A DNA stretch of 64,000 nt from Nonomuraea solani (lineage in GTDB: Bacteria > Actinomycetota > Actinomycetes > Streptosporangiales > Streptosporangiaceae), in NCBI RefSeq assembly GCF_900108335.1, contig NZ_FNVT01000001.1:1046977-1110976 (forward strand), read 5' to 3'. The position numbers and the translations under genes are program-made. The notes under the pieces are model-generated. The model made no database searches, was not told where the DNA came from, and was given only the letters and a program-made list of their open reading frames with translations. The first letter of the stretch is position 1. Each line of letters opens with the position of its first letter. This document shows, piece by piece, positions 16,178 through 24,262 of the stretch.

Positions 16178-16774
16178 ATGGCACAAGGGACGGACCGGCG
16201 TCACCACGGCAACCGGCACGGGCGCAGTGAGGAGGCCCGGCAGGCCGTGCTGGAGGCGGCCGACGACCTGGTCGCGGAGAAGGGCTTCACCAAAGTCACG
16301 ATGGAGGGCATCGCGGCCCGGGCCGGAGTCTCCAAGCAGACCGTCTACCGCTGGTGGGGCACCAAGACCGAGGTGCTCATGGACGCGTTCCTGCAGGACA
16401 TGGCCAAGGACCTGGCGCCGCCCGATCACGGCGACCTCGCCCTCGACCTGCGCGCCTACCTGGGGCGGCTGGCCCACATCCTGTCCGCGACCGACACCGG
16501 CGTCGTGGTCAGGGCGCTGATCGCGCAGGCGCAGCACGATCCGGCGTTCGCGGTGGAGTTCCGGGCCAGATATCTGGACGAGCAGCGGCGCCGCGACCGG
16601 CTGCCGCTGGAACGGGCGGCGCTCAGGGACGAGCTGCCCGCCGGGCTGGATCTGGCGGCCGAGACCGATCGGCTCGTGGGGCCGCTGTACTACCGGGTCC
16701 TGGTAACGGGAGAGCCGGTCGGCGTGGAGTACACCGACCGGCTCGTTGACGACTTTCTCGCCAGATTCCGCTAG
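16178..16774 (+). CDS. TetR-family transcriptional regulator
   Basis: 198 residues from the ATG at 16178; an in-frame GTG at 16160 lies upstream of the proposed -10 box and is less likely. The HTH spans about residues 17-60 with SEEARQAVLEAADDLVAEKG and GIAARAGVSKQTVYRWWGTK, where the WW and TK positions are typical. The rest is an all-helical ligand and dimer domain without a recognisable ligand class. There is no ribosome site, which supports leaderless translation. It is divergent from the O-methyltransferase gene and very likely represses it and itself. Its end lies 3 bases from the converging GH43 gene. Confidence 0.86.
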   Translation: MAQGTDRRHHGNRHGRSEEARQAVLEAADDLVAEKGFTKVTMEGIAARAGVSKQTVYRWWGTKTEVLMDAFLQDMAKDLAPPDHGDLALDLRAYLGRLAHILSATDTGVVVRALIAQAQHDPAFAVEFRARYLDEQRRRDRLPLERAALRDELPAGLDLAAETDRLVGPLYYRVLVTGEPVGVEYTDRLVDDFLARFR

Positions 16775-16777
16775 GAC

Positions 16778-18949
16778 CTACCGGGTGCGGTAGACGCGCA
16801 CGTAGTCGAACTCGGCGTCCACCGGAGGCTGCGCGCCGCCGTGGGAGACCAGGCCGATGCGCGGGGTGGTGCCATTCGGGAACGTCCACACGCCGGCCCA
16901 CGTCCACGTCTTGCCGTCCCGGCTGGAGGCGGCGCGGAACTCGTGCTCGCCGTTGGCAGGGTCGACGTGGTGGGCCAGCCTGAGCCAGGTGGTCTTGGCC
17001 GGCGGGCCGGCGATGTTGCCGCCGTAGGACAGACGGCCGGCGAAGGGCAGCTCCCTGCCGTACTCGACCTGGCGGGTGTTCCAGATGGACACCTGCGAGA
17101 GACGGGCGAAGTCGTCGTCCGACGCGTACGCGACCAGCCCGGCCTGCTGATAGTTCCGTACGGTGTCCTCGCCCAGGTCCAAGGTCACCTTGGTCTCGAC
17201 GATGTAGTCACCCTGCGGCGCGTCGCGCAGCAGCACACTGGCCGTGTTGCCGGTGCCGACCAGGTCGGCGCTCTGCACCGGCCAGGTCAGCGCACCCTTG
17301 GCGACCTTGGCGGCCGGGTCCTGGCGCACCCAGGTCCAGCCGGCGCCACGGCCGTCGAACTCGTCGCCGTCGAGCCGCCGGCCCGGCTCGGGGACCGGCA
17401 CGGGGCGGGTCACCGGCTTGGTGAGGTGGGCCGCGCTGACGTTGTCGAAGTCGGCCGCGCCCTCGGTGACCAGCGCGAACGCGCCCGCCAGCGGCACACG
17501 GGCCTCCAGGCGCACCGTGGCCTGGGGGTCGCCGAGCCGGGCCGAGGTGACCTCGGCGGTGATCGTGTGGCCCTTGACCGTGACGGCCAGGTTCCGCCAG
17601 GTGGCCGCGCCGCCGGGCAGCGCCACCGTGCGCCGCGCGGCGCCCGCCGTGACGGTCAGCCCGTCGGCGGAGACGGTGGCGGTGGCCTCGCCGATCCGCA
17701 GTCCGGCGGTCGCGCCGTCCTTGACGCGCAGGTCGGTTTCGGCGCGGAGATCGCCGCCCATGCCGAGCCTGGCGGTCAGGGTGCCGGTGCCGCTGATGTG
17801 GCCGTCGCGCACGGACCAGCCGTTCGTGTCGCGCCAGGCCGACAGGTCGCCGGAGAAGCCGTCGTGCACGGATCCGCGCGTCACCGGCGCCTCATCGGAG
17901 CGCTCGGAGGGCCCGGCACCCGCGCGCACCATGGGCCAGCCGTCGATCCAGTCCAGCCGGTCCAGCAGCATGGGACGCTCGTTGATCCCGTACGGCTGGT
18001 CCAGGAACGGGTCGGACCGGTCGATCGCGTGGTACAGCATCCAGTCCTGCCCGGCCACGTCGGTGAGCTGGGCGTGGTGGCCGGTGCCGATCCAGCGGTC
18101 GCCGTTCGGGGCGACGACCGGGGTGCCGCCCGCCCGCGAGGCGAGCAGCGGCTGACCCTCGCGGTCCACGAACGGGCCGCGCGGGCTGGTGGCGCGGCCG
18201 GCCAGCACCGAGTAGCCCGTCGTCGGGCCGGCGCAGCAGTTCGCGGAGGAGGCCAGCAGGTAGTAGTAGCCGTCGCGGCGGACGACGTACGCGCCCTCGA
18301 ACTTGTTGTCAATGGCCACCTGCGACGGCTTGCCGACGGTGCGGAGGCCGTCAGCGGTCAGCTCCGTGACCCACATTCCACCGAAAAATCCGCCGAAATA
18401 GAGGTATTTCGTGCCGTCCACGTCCGTGAACTGCGACGGGTCGATCGTGTTCCAGTACGAGTCCCCCGACGGGCGCGGCGGCACCACCGGGGCGGCCTGG
18501 TGCGTCCACGGGCCGGTCGGCGTCGGCGACGTGGCCACGCCGATCGAGTAGTCCCACTGGTGCGGCGTGCTCGTGGTGTTCGTGACCGTGAAGTACATGA
18601 CGTACCGGCCGTCGAGGTAACGGATGTCGGGCGCCCACAGCAGGCTGCCCGGCGCCGCGTACGGCGGCAGTTCGTTCTCGCCGAACGCGTCCCCCACGTA
18701 CGTCCACTCGACCAGGTCGGTGGAGCGGGCGATGGGCAGCCGGTGATGCTTGCCCTCACCCTCGTGCATCGGGTCGGAGGTGCCGTAGGAGTACCAGTAG
18801 CCGTCGAGCCCGCGAATCACGGCCGGATCGGCGAAGGTGTCCGCGATGTCCTTCGACACCGGATTCTCGAACGCCGCCGGTGGACTCGCCGAGGCGACGG
18901 GACCGGCGAACAACGACGCGACCAGCGTCGCGACCGCTGCGATGTGCAT
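16778..18949 (-). CDS. Secreted GH43 glycoside hydrolase (arabinanase/arabinofuranosidase type)
   Basis: 723 residues. The signal peptide is about residues 1-21 (VASA followed by SPPAAF). The five-bladed GH43 domain spans about 28-330, with the catalytic base in FADPAVIRG (Asp41), a second acid in IDPSQF and the acid/base Glu in NKFEGAYVV. After a linker comes a beta-sandwich with DGFSGDLSAW (about 345-520), then a second C-terminal beta-sandwich (about 535-720) of the concanavalin-like kind often appended to GH43 enzymes, with FDYVRVYRTR at the end. It should cleave alpha-L-arabinofuranosyl or xylosyl bonds outside the cell. It is the last gene of a binding protein / permease / permease operon, 3 bases after permease 2, with AAGG 7 bases before its ATG. 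Confidence 0.88.
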   Translation of the reverse strand: MHIAAVATLVASLFAGPVASASPPAAFENPVSKDIADTFADPAVIRGLDGYWYSYGTSDPMHEGEGKHHRLPIARSTDLVEWTYVGDAFGENELPPYAAPGSLLWAPDIRYLDGRYVMYFTVTNTTSTPHQWDYSIGVATSPTPTGPWTHQAAPVVPPRPSGDSYWNTIDPSQFTDVDGTKYLYFGGFFGGMWVTELTADGLRTVGKPSQVAIDNKFEGAYVVRRDGYYYLLASSANCCAGPTTGYSVLAGRATSPRGPFVDREGQPLLASRAGGTPVVAPNGDRWIGTGHHAQLTDVAGQDWMLYHAIDRSDPFLDQPYGINERPMLLDRLDWIDGWPMVRAGAGPSERSDEAPVTRGSVHDGFSGDLSAWRDTNGWSVRDGHISGTGTLTARLGMGGDLRAETDLRVKDGATAGLRIGEATATVSADGLTVTAGAARRTVALPGGAATWRNLAVTVKGHTITAEVTSARLGDPQATVRLEARVPLAGAFALVTEGAADFDNVSAAHLTKPVTRPVPVPEPGRRLDGDEFDGRGAGWTWVRQDPAAKVAKGALTWPVQSADLVGTGNTASVLLRDAPQGDYIVETKVTLDLGEDTVRNYQQAGLVAYASDDDFARLSQVSIWNTRQVEYGRELPFAGRLSYGGNIAGPPAKTTWLRLAHHVDPANGEHEFRAASSRDGKTWTWAGVWTFPNGTTPRIGLVSHGGAQPPVDAEFDYVRVYRTR

Positions 18950-18952
18950 ATT

Positions 18953-19762
18953 TCAGCCTTTCAATCCACTACGAGAGATGCCCTCGATGACGTAGCGCTG
19001 GGTGAACCCGAACAGGATCAGCACCGGCACGCTGGCCAGCACCGCGCCCGCCATGATCACGGGATAGTCGATGCTGTACGCGCCCTGCAGGATCGACAGC
19101 CCCGGCGGCAACGTGAAGTACTCGGGGCTGAAGAGCACGAACACCGGCCAGACGAAGTCGTTCCAGTTGCTCAGGAAGCTCAGCACGGCGAGCGTGGCCA
19201 GCGCGGGACGCGACAGCGGCAGCGTGATCCGCAGGAAGATGTGCCAGTGGTTGGCCCCTTCGAGCAGCGCCGCCTCGTCCAGTTCCCGGGGCAGCCCGAG
19301 GAAGAACTGCCGCAGGAAGAACACCCCGAACGCCCCGGCCGCGCCGGGCACGATGAGCGCGAGCAGGCTGTCGAGCCAGCCGAGCTGGTCGACGATCAGG
19401 AACGAGGGGATGAGGAACACGAACCCGGGCACCAGCAGTGTGCCCACGATCACGCCGAAGATCAGCTTCTTGCCCCGGAACTCCAGCCGGGCCAGCGCGT
19501 ACGCCGCCAGCGACGACACGACCAGTACGAGCACCATGTGCCCGGTGGCGGCGACCAGGCTGTTGACGAACCAGCGCAGCACCGGAGTCTGCGAGGTGCC
19601 CTCGAAGATCGTGTCGTACGCGACGCCGGTCGGCGAGGTGGGGAACAGCGTCGGCGGCACCCGCGTGGCCTCGGACTTCGTCTTGATCGAGGTGCCGAAC
19701 GCCCACAACAGCGGCGCCACGAACAGCACGGCCAGCCCGATCAGGGCGGTGTAACGCTTCAC
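18953..19762 (-). CDS. Sugar ABC transporter permease (MalG type)
   Basis: 269 residues. The start is GTG at 19762 (MKRYTALIGLAVLFVAP), overlapping the previous permease stop by 4 bases (GTGA). Six membrane segments are readable, and the conserved cytoplasmic EAA loop is ELDEAALLEGANHWHIFLRI, where the transporter ATPase docks. It belongs to the CUT1 family, which moves oligosaccharides or monosaccharide derivatives. It pairs with the permease just upstream and the binding protein at 20673. The ATPase is not encoded here; actinomycete CUT1 systems commonly share an MsiK-type ATPase. Confidence 0.88.
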   Translation of the reverse strand: MKRYTALIGLAVLFVAPLLWAFGTSIKTKSEATRVPPTLFPTSPTGVAYDTIFEGTSQTPVLRWFVNSLVAATGHMVLVLVVSSLAAYALARLEFRGKKLIFGVIVGTLLVPGFVFLIPSFLIVDQLGWLDSLLALIVPGAAGAFGVFFLRQFFLGLPRELDEAALLEGANHWHIFLRITLPLSRPALATLAVLSFLSNWNDFVWPVFVLFSPEYFTLPPGLSILQGAYSIDYPVIMAGAVLASVPVLILFGFTQRYVIEGISRSGLKG

Positions 19763-20673
19763 GAGCGCCCCCTGAACAGCCGGAAGTTGAGGACACTGAT
19801 GACGATCAGGGCGAGGGTCAGCACGTAGCTCATCGCGGAGGCGCTGCCCATCTTGTACTGCTTGAGCCCCACGTCCAGCATGTAGACGATCGCGGTCCTG
19901 GTCTCGCCGCCGGGCGAGCCCTGGGTCAGCAGGTACGACTGCCCGAACATGTTGGCCGAGGCCAGAATCGTCGTCGTGACCACGAACAACGCCACGGGCC
20001 GCAGCCCGGGCAGCGTCACGTGCCGGAACTCGGCCCACCTGCTGGCGCCGTCGACCTTGGCGGCGTCGTACAGCTCGCGCGGGATGTCCTGCATGCCGGC
20101 CAGGTAGATCACGCCGTTGAAGCCGATCGTCCACCAGACGGTGACGCCGACGAGGGCGACCCAGGCCCAGGGCAGCGACGTCGTCCAGGCGATGTCGGTG
20201 CCGAGCAGGGAGTCGATCAGGCCGAGGTTGGGGTCGAGCAGCAGCCGCCACATCAGGCAGACCACCGCCACGCCCAGCACGTACGGGGCGAAGAACAGCC
20301 CGCGGAAGAACGTCCTGCCTCGGAAGGGCCGGTTGAGCAGCAGCGCGATCCCGAGCGGCAGCACGACCAGGAACGGCACGCTGATCAGCGTGAAGATCCC
20401 GGTGGCCCGCATCGACATCCAGAAGTCGGCGTAGACGGCCGAGGCCGGGTCGAGCAGCGCGGTGTAGTTGTCCAGCCCGACGAACGGCCTGCCTTCGAGC
20501 ATGAAGTCCCAGTCGTGCAGGCTGACCCAGATCCCGAAGAGCGCCGGGGCCAGCACGAACACGCCGAACAGCACCAGGTACGGCGCCAGGAAGAGGTAGG
20601 GGGTGGCCCACCCGTTCCAGGACATCGACTTCGATGTCCGGGAACGGGCGGCCTTGGCTGCGAGGGAGACCAT
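19759..20673 (-). CDS. Sugar ABC transporter permease (MalF type)
   Basis: 304 residues from the ATG at 20673, overlapping the binding-protein stop by one base (TGATG). A cytoplasmic N-terminus rich in Lys, Arg and Ser precedes six membrane segments (first one around LFLAPYLVLFGVFVLAP). The EAA loop is ELYDAAKVDGASRWAEFRHV. It is the larger partner of the CUT1 heterodimer. Tight coupling with both flanking genes indicates fixed stoichiometry with the MalG-type partner. Confidence 0.88.
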   Translation of the reverse strand: MVSLAAKAARSRTSKSMSWNGWATPYLFLAPYLVLFGVFVLAPALFGIWVSLHDWDFMLEGRPFVGLDNYTALLDPASAVYADFWMSMRATGIFTLISVPFLVVLPLGIALLLNRPFRGRTFFRGLFFAPYVLGVAVVCLMWRLLLDPNLGLIDSLLGTDIAWTTSLPWAWVALVGVTVWWTIGFNGVIYLAGMQDIPRELYDAAKVDGASRWAEFRHVTLPGLRPVALFVVTTTILASANMFGQSYLLTQGSPGGETRTAIVYMLDVGLKQYKMGSASAMSYVLTLALIVISVLNFRLFRGRS

Positions 20674-22007
20674 CAGGCGCCGTACTTCTTCCGGTTCTGC
20701 TCAAGGATCTTGTCGGCCTTGGCGGCCGCCTCGGTCAGCGCGTCCTTCGGGCTCTTCTTCAGCAGGATCGCCGCGTTGACGGCCTGGTCCACGGTCGCGG
20801 AGGCGTCGCCGATGCCGGCCACGGACGGCAGGAAGTACAGGTTGTCGATCTGGGAGCCGATCGCCGCCTGCTCCTTCAGCCCCTGGAACTCCGCGCCGTC
20901 GCGGATCGACTTGCGCGCGGGGACCTGGCCGGCCTTGGCCCACTCGATCGAGTGGCCGCCGATCCAGTTGATGAAGACCTTGGCCGCGGCCAGCTTGTTC
21001 TGGTCGGCCTGGCGCTGCTTGAAGATGACGAACTGGTGGGAGCCGGCCCAGGCGGCGGGTTTCGTACCGATCTGGGGGAGCGGCGCGACACCCCACTCCA
21101 GGTCCTTGGCCTCACGCAGGGTGTTGATGGACCAGATGCCGTTCCAGTTGAAGGCGGCCTTGCCGTTCTGCAGCGCGATGAGGTCGGCGTCCTGGCCCAC
21201 GTTCTTGGGGCTGTAGCCCTTGTTGACCAGCTCGACCAGCCAGGTCAGCGCGGTCACACCCGGCTCCTCGGCGAAGCGTGACACGCTCGCGTCGTCGGCG
21301 AAGAGCGCGCCGCCGTGCTGGTAGAGCAGGCTGCCGAACTGCATGTTGCCGGTGAACGGGAACGGCGTCGCCCAGTGACCCTGGATGCCGGCCTTCTTCA
21401 GCGCTTCGAGCGCGGCCAGGTACTCCTCGCCGGTCTTGGGCGGGTTCTCCGGGTCGAGCCCGGCCTTCTTCATGACGGCCTTGTTGTAGAACATGCCGAG
21501 GGGGTGCACGTCCAGCGGGATGGAGTAGCGCGCGCCCTTATAGACGCCCGCCTGCCACACCGGCGGCGAGAAGTCGGCCTCGGTCAGGCTGAGCGCCTTG
21601 GCCACGTCGTCCAGGGGCAGCACCACCTGGCGGGCCGCGTTGGTCGCGACGCTGTCGACGTGCATGATGCCCAGGTCGGGCCCTTGCCCGGCGGCGACGG
21701 CCGCCGGGACCTTCGCGTAGTAGTCGGCCCACTGGTAGACGTTCATCGTCACCTTGATGTTGGGGTGGGCGCTGTTGAACTGCTCGACCAGCTTCTTCAT
21801 GAACGGGCCGTCGCCGCCGGTGAAGCCGTTCCAGAAGGTGAGAGAGACGGCGGGACCTGTGTACGAGGTCGGTGCGGCCGTGGCCGCCGCGCCTGTCTGC
21901 TGGGCGGCCTGCTGCCTTGGGCCGCCGCCCCCGCCGCATCCGGTGAGAACTAAGGCGCCGAGGCCGAGACCGAGCGCGCGCCGCCGGGTGAGGTTGTCCA
22001 GGGACAT
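20673..22007 (-). CDS. Sugar-binding lipoprotein (CUT1 solute-binding protein)
   Basis: 444 residues. The N-terminus has LTRRRALGLGLGALVLTGC with the lipobox Cys24 and consecutive arginines that suggest Tat export. A Gly/Gln/Ala-rich tether follows, then a cluster-B type binding protein (for example VSLTFWNGFTGGDGPFMKKL and PLDVHPLGMFYNK). AGGAAGTG lies about 8 bases upstream of the ATG. It delivers a sugar to the two permeases encoded next. The operon also holds a secreted GH43 enzyme, so the ligand is probably an arabinose- or xylose-containing oligosaccharide; this is inferred. Palindromes upstream indicate sugar-responsive repression. Confidence 0.88.
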   Translation of the reverse strand: MSLDNLTRRRALGLGLGALVLTGCGGGGGPRQQAAQQTGAAATAAPTSYTGPAVSLTFWNGFTGGDGPFMKKLVEQFNSAHPNIKVTMNVYQWADYYAKVPAAVAAGQGPDLGIMHVDSVATNAARQVVLPLDDVAKALSLTEADFSPPVWQAGVYKGARYSIPLDVHPLGMFYNKAVMKKAGLDPENPPKTGEEYLAALEALKKAGIQGHWATPFPFTGNMQFGSLLYQHGGALFADDASVSRFAEEPGVTALTWLVELVNKGYSPKNVGQDADLIALQNGKAAFNWNGIWSINTLREAKDLEWGVAPLPQIGTKPAAWAGSHQFVIFKQRQADQNKLAAAKVFINWIGGHSIEWAKAGQVPARKSIRDGAEFQGLKEQAAIGSQIDNLYFLPSVAGIGDASATVDQAVNAAILLKKSPKDALTEAAAKADKILEQNRKKYGA

Positions 22008-22045
22008 CTTGCATCACTTCCTGCCCGTGTGGTGATGCCCCGTTG

Positions 22046-22103
22046 TACATCGTTGTATCTAACGTTGTAAACAGCGTCCGGCCAATTCGTTACATCGTTG
22101 TAA
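22046..22103. promoter_or_regulatory. Two palindromic operators TACATCGTTGTA upstream of the GH43 operon
   Basis: TACATCGTTGTA occurs at 22046-22057 and again at 22091-22102, 45 bases apart; the second extends to TTACATCGTTGTAA with symmetric arms. A third half copy, AACGTTGTAAAC, lies at 22061-22072. The sites lie 40-95 bases upstream of the binding-protein ATG and cover likely promoter elements on the minus strand (for example TTTACA and TACAAC). A LacI- or GntR-type repressor encoded elsewhere is the likely ligand. Confidence 0.6.
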
Positions 22104-22136
22104 ATCAGGCGCCGGACCGTGGTCCGGCGCCTGGGA

Positions 22137-24044
22137 TCATGCGTACGCCTTCACCTCCAGGAGGCCGACCGACGCGGTGCCGCTCTGCAGCACGGCGCGG
22201 AGCCTGCTCGTGGTCACCGGGCTGAACGTCACCCGGTTGTAGGCGTTGAGGCTGCGCGGATAGGTGCCGGGGATGTCGGCGTAGGCGGTGCCGTTCCAGG
22301 ACTGCAGCTTCCAGGACGCGGGCAGGCGCACCCCGTTGTTGTCGTCGAAGAAGTACACCTCGGCCGAACTCAGCGTCTGGGCCGACGGCCAGGTCAGCTC
22401 GGCCCACTGCGAGCCGGTCTGCGGCCAGGTGCCCCAGCGGCGGTTGACCGTGTCGTTGGAGGAGGGCGGGTCGATCCCGTCGTTCAGCGCCGCGACGCTC
22501 TCCCACGGGGAGGTGTACGACGCGGTCGGCGTGGCCGTCCTGGCCAGGTTCGTCGCGCCACCGCCGCCTCCGACGGTGATCGTGAACGACTTGGTCACCG
22601 GCGTGCTGAGCCGGTCATAGTCCCTGAGCTGGACCGTGAACGTCGAGGTGCCGGCCGACGTGGGCGTGCCGGTGACGGCGCCGGTGAAGCGGTCGAGGCT
22701 CAGCCCCGCGGGCAGCGAGCCGCCGGTGACCTGCCAGTCGTAGAACGGCACGCCGCCCTTCGCGGCGAGCGTCTGCTGGTAGGCGGCGCCGGGGGTGGCC
22801 TGCGGCAGCGAGGCGGTGGTGATCGACGGCTTGAGGAACGGCGTGAGGTTGCGGTTGAGCTTCCAGCCGGCGTTCTCGGCCACCAGCAGGGCCAGTTTGG
22901 TGAGCATCCACCTGCGGGTCGGGAACAGGTGGGTCCAGCCGCCGCTCTGGCCGCTGAGCCGGTCCCAGTTCGGCTGGTCGCCGGGGATGTGGTAGCTGCC
23001 GTCCAGCGGGACCGCGCGGCCCTGGTACTCGACGACGTCGGGGTCGGTGCCGCCGCCCGCCACGTACGAGCGCATGCCGGCCCAGTCGCTGTGGAAGGCG
23101 ACGGCGTGGCCGTACTCGTGCATGACCAGGCCGTGCACGTCGAGGACCGAGCCCTGGATCTCCGTCTTGTACCAGTCCTCGTCGGCCAGCGAGGTGAAGA
23201 GCTGCTTGCCGGCCTCGTCGTACTCGAAGATCATCGCGGTCGACCGGTGCAGCGGGCCGGCCAGTTGCTGGCCGTTCCTGGTGCTGTAGCGGCCGTTGTT
23301 GGCGGGATAGCCGGTCGAGTACGGGGTCTGGATGCCCCTGAAGTAGACGTACATGCCGGTGTAGGCGCTGTTGTTGGTGACGTTGATCGTGTTCTGCCAG
23401 TCGTTGCCCGGCAGGTGGTTGGGCTCGGCGCCGGCCGCCACGGAGTCGAAGGGCGCCATGTCGAAGAAGCGGAACCAGTCCTTGACCGCCTCCTCGGACG
23501 CGGTCCTGAAGGCCGGCTGGTTGAAGTAGCCGGTGATGTTGTCGTAGCGGTAGTCGAAGGTGAGCGGCAGCGTGGGCTGCAGCGCGGTCTTCTCGTCCTG
23601 CTGCACGAAGATCGGCATCGACTGCTGGTACGTCGCCCCGCCCGCGGCCCTGATGTTCAGGCGCAGCGTGTACTGCTCGTCCTCGCCGGGGCCGCGCTTG
23701 GAGTGGATGGCCAGCCGGAAGATCTTCTGCTCCGACGCGTTCGCGAAGGTCAGGGTCTTGGTCGCGCCGGTGGCGGTGAGCTGGCTGGGCAGGTCCATCA
23801 TCAGCCGCGACGTGCCCTCGGCCTTCAGGTCGATGGACACCGGGAACGACACGTCGGACGGGGGCCGGACGGTGAGCTCGATGTGGGGGTTGGCCAGATA
23901 CCCCTGCCAGTCCACGAGCTTGACGCCGTAGGAGTTGACGTTCCTGCCGAACATGTCGATGACCTGTGCGGTGGGCGCCGCGTGCGCGGGACCCGGTAAG
24001 AGGAAGGAGATGAGTAGGGCGGCGACGGCCGCGACAACCTTCAT
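22137..24044 (-). CDS. Secreted HEYGH metallopeptidase-like protein with Ig-like and discoidin-like domains
   Basis: 635 residues. The signal peptide MKVVAAVAALLISFLL... ends near AHA-A (about residue 22). Residues about 25-155 look beta-rich. A zincin-like stretch follows with His309-Glu-Tyr-Gly-His313 in LVMHEYGHAVAFHSD, the HExxH zinc motif; the third ligand is not obvious. Residues about 430-520 resemble a putative Ig domain (GGSLPAGLSLDRFTGAVTGT). The C-terminal 115 residues (LARTATPTASYTSPWESVAALNDG) read as a coagulation-factor 5/8 type, galactose-binding-like module. GAGGAG precedes the start. It lies between two arabinose-type operons and is divergent from GH127. A protease or a glycan-binding zincin is possible; the substrate is unknown. 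Confidence 0.65.
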   Translation of the reverse strand: MKVVAAVAALLISFLLPGPAHAAPTAQVIDMFGRNVNSYGVKLVDWQGYLANPHIELTVRPPSDVSFPVSIDLKAEGTSRLMMDLPSQLTATGATKTLTFANASEQKIFRLAIHSKRGPGEDEQYTLRLNIRAAGGATYQQSMPIFVQQDEKTALQPTLPLTFDYRYDNITGYFNQPAFRTASEEAVKDWFRFFDMAPFDSVAAGAEPNHLPGNDWQNTINVTNNSAYTGMYVYFRGIQTPYSTGYPANNGRYSTRNGQQLAGPLHRSTAMIFEYDEAGKQLFTSLADEDWYKTEIQGSVLDVHGLVMHEYGHAVAFHSDWAGMRSYVAGGGTDPDVVEYQGRAVPLDGSYHIPGDQPNWDRLSGQSGGWTHLFPTRRWMLTKLALLVAENAGWKLNRNLTPFLKPSITTASLPQATPGAAYQQTLAAKGGVPFYDWQVTGGSLPAGLSLDRFTGAVTGTPTSAGTSTFTVQLRDYDRLSTPVTKSFTITVGGGGGATNLARTATPTASYTSPWESVAALNDGIDPPSSNDTVNRRWGTWPQTGSQWAELTWPSAQTLSSAEVYFFDDNNGVRLPASWKLQSWNGTAYADIPGTYPRSLNAYNRVTFSPVTTSRLRAVLQSGTASVGLLEVKAYA

Positions 24045-24068
24045 GAGGGCTCCTCTACGAAAGAGCTA

Positions 24069-24081
24069 AAAGGTTTTCGGC
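24069..24081. promoter_or_regulatory. Operator copy 1, AAAAGGTTTTCGG
   Basis: AAAAGGTTTTCGG is a 12-13 base dyad (AAAA-GG-TTTT) only 25 bases upstream of the minus-strand metallopeptidase-like gene. An identical 13-mer is at 24157-24169. The pair brackets the divergent intergenic region, which suggests looped or dual repression of both operons. Confidence 0.55.
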
Positions 24082-24155
24082 AGCAAAGCCCACCGGTCAG
24101 GACTCTGTCAAGGGCCCCTGCACTTCTGTACAGTTCAGAGCAAGGCTTGTTTTCA

Positions 24156-24169
24156 GAAAAGGTTTTCGG
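24156..24169. promoter_or_regulatory. Operator copy 2, GAAAAGGTTTTCGG
   Basis: This is the second copy of the AAAAGGTTTTCGG element, here as the extended dyad GAAAAGGTTTTC. It lies about 28 bases upstream of the -35 element of the GH127 promoter. LacI-family operators commonly have this size and symmetry, but no LacI gene is adjacent, so the regulator is unknown. Confidence 0.55.
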
Positions 24170-24197
24170 AAGCCTGCTTGCCGCACGGGCCGATCTA

Positions 24198-24226
24198 TTG
24201 ACTAGTGCTGTGTGACATCTTACATT
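24198..24226 (+). promoter_or_regulatory. Promoter of the GH127 operon
   Basis: TTGACT (24198-24203) and TACATT (24221-24226) are separated by exactly 17 bases, close to the housekeeping-sigma consensus. Transcription should start near 24233, about 30 bases before the GH127 ATG, leaving room for the GAGGAG ribosome site at 24253-24258. Confidence 0.65.
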
Positions 24227-24262
24227 GCGGCGAGAAACCTGTTCTTGCTTTCGAGGAGCACG

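Noticed and set aside
16841..19828. A 995-codon plus-strand frame
   Set aside because: It is antisense to the GH43 and permease genes, which have clear family motifs; its composition is that of a shadow frame.
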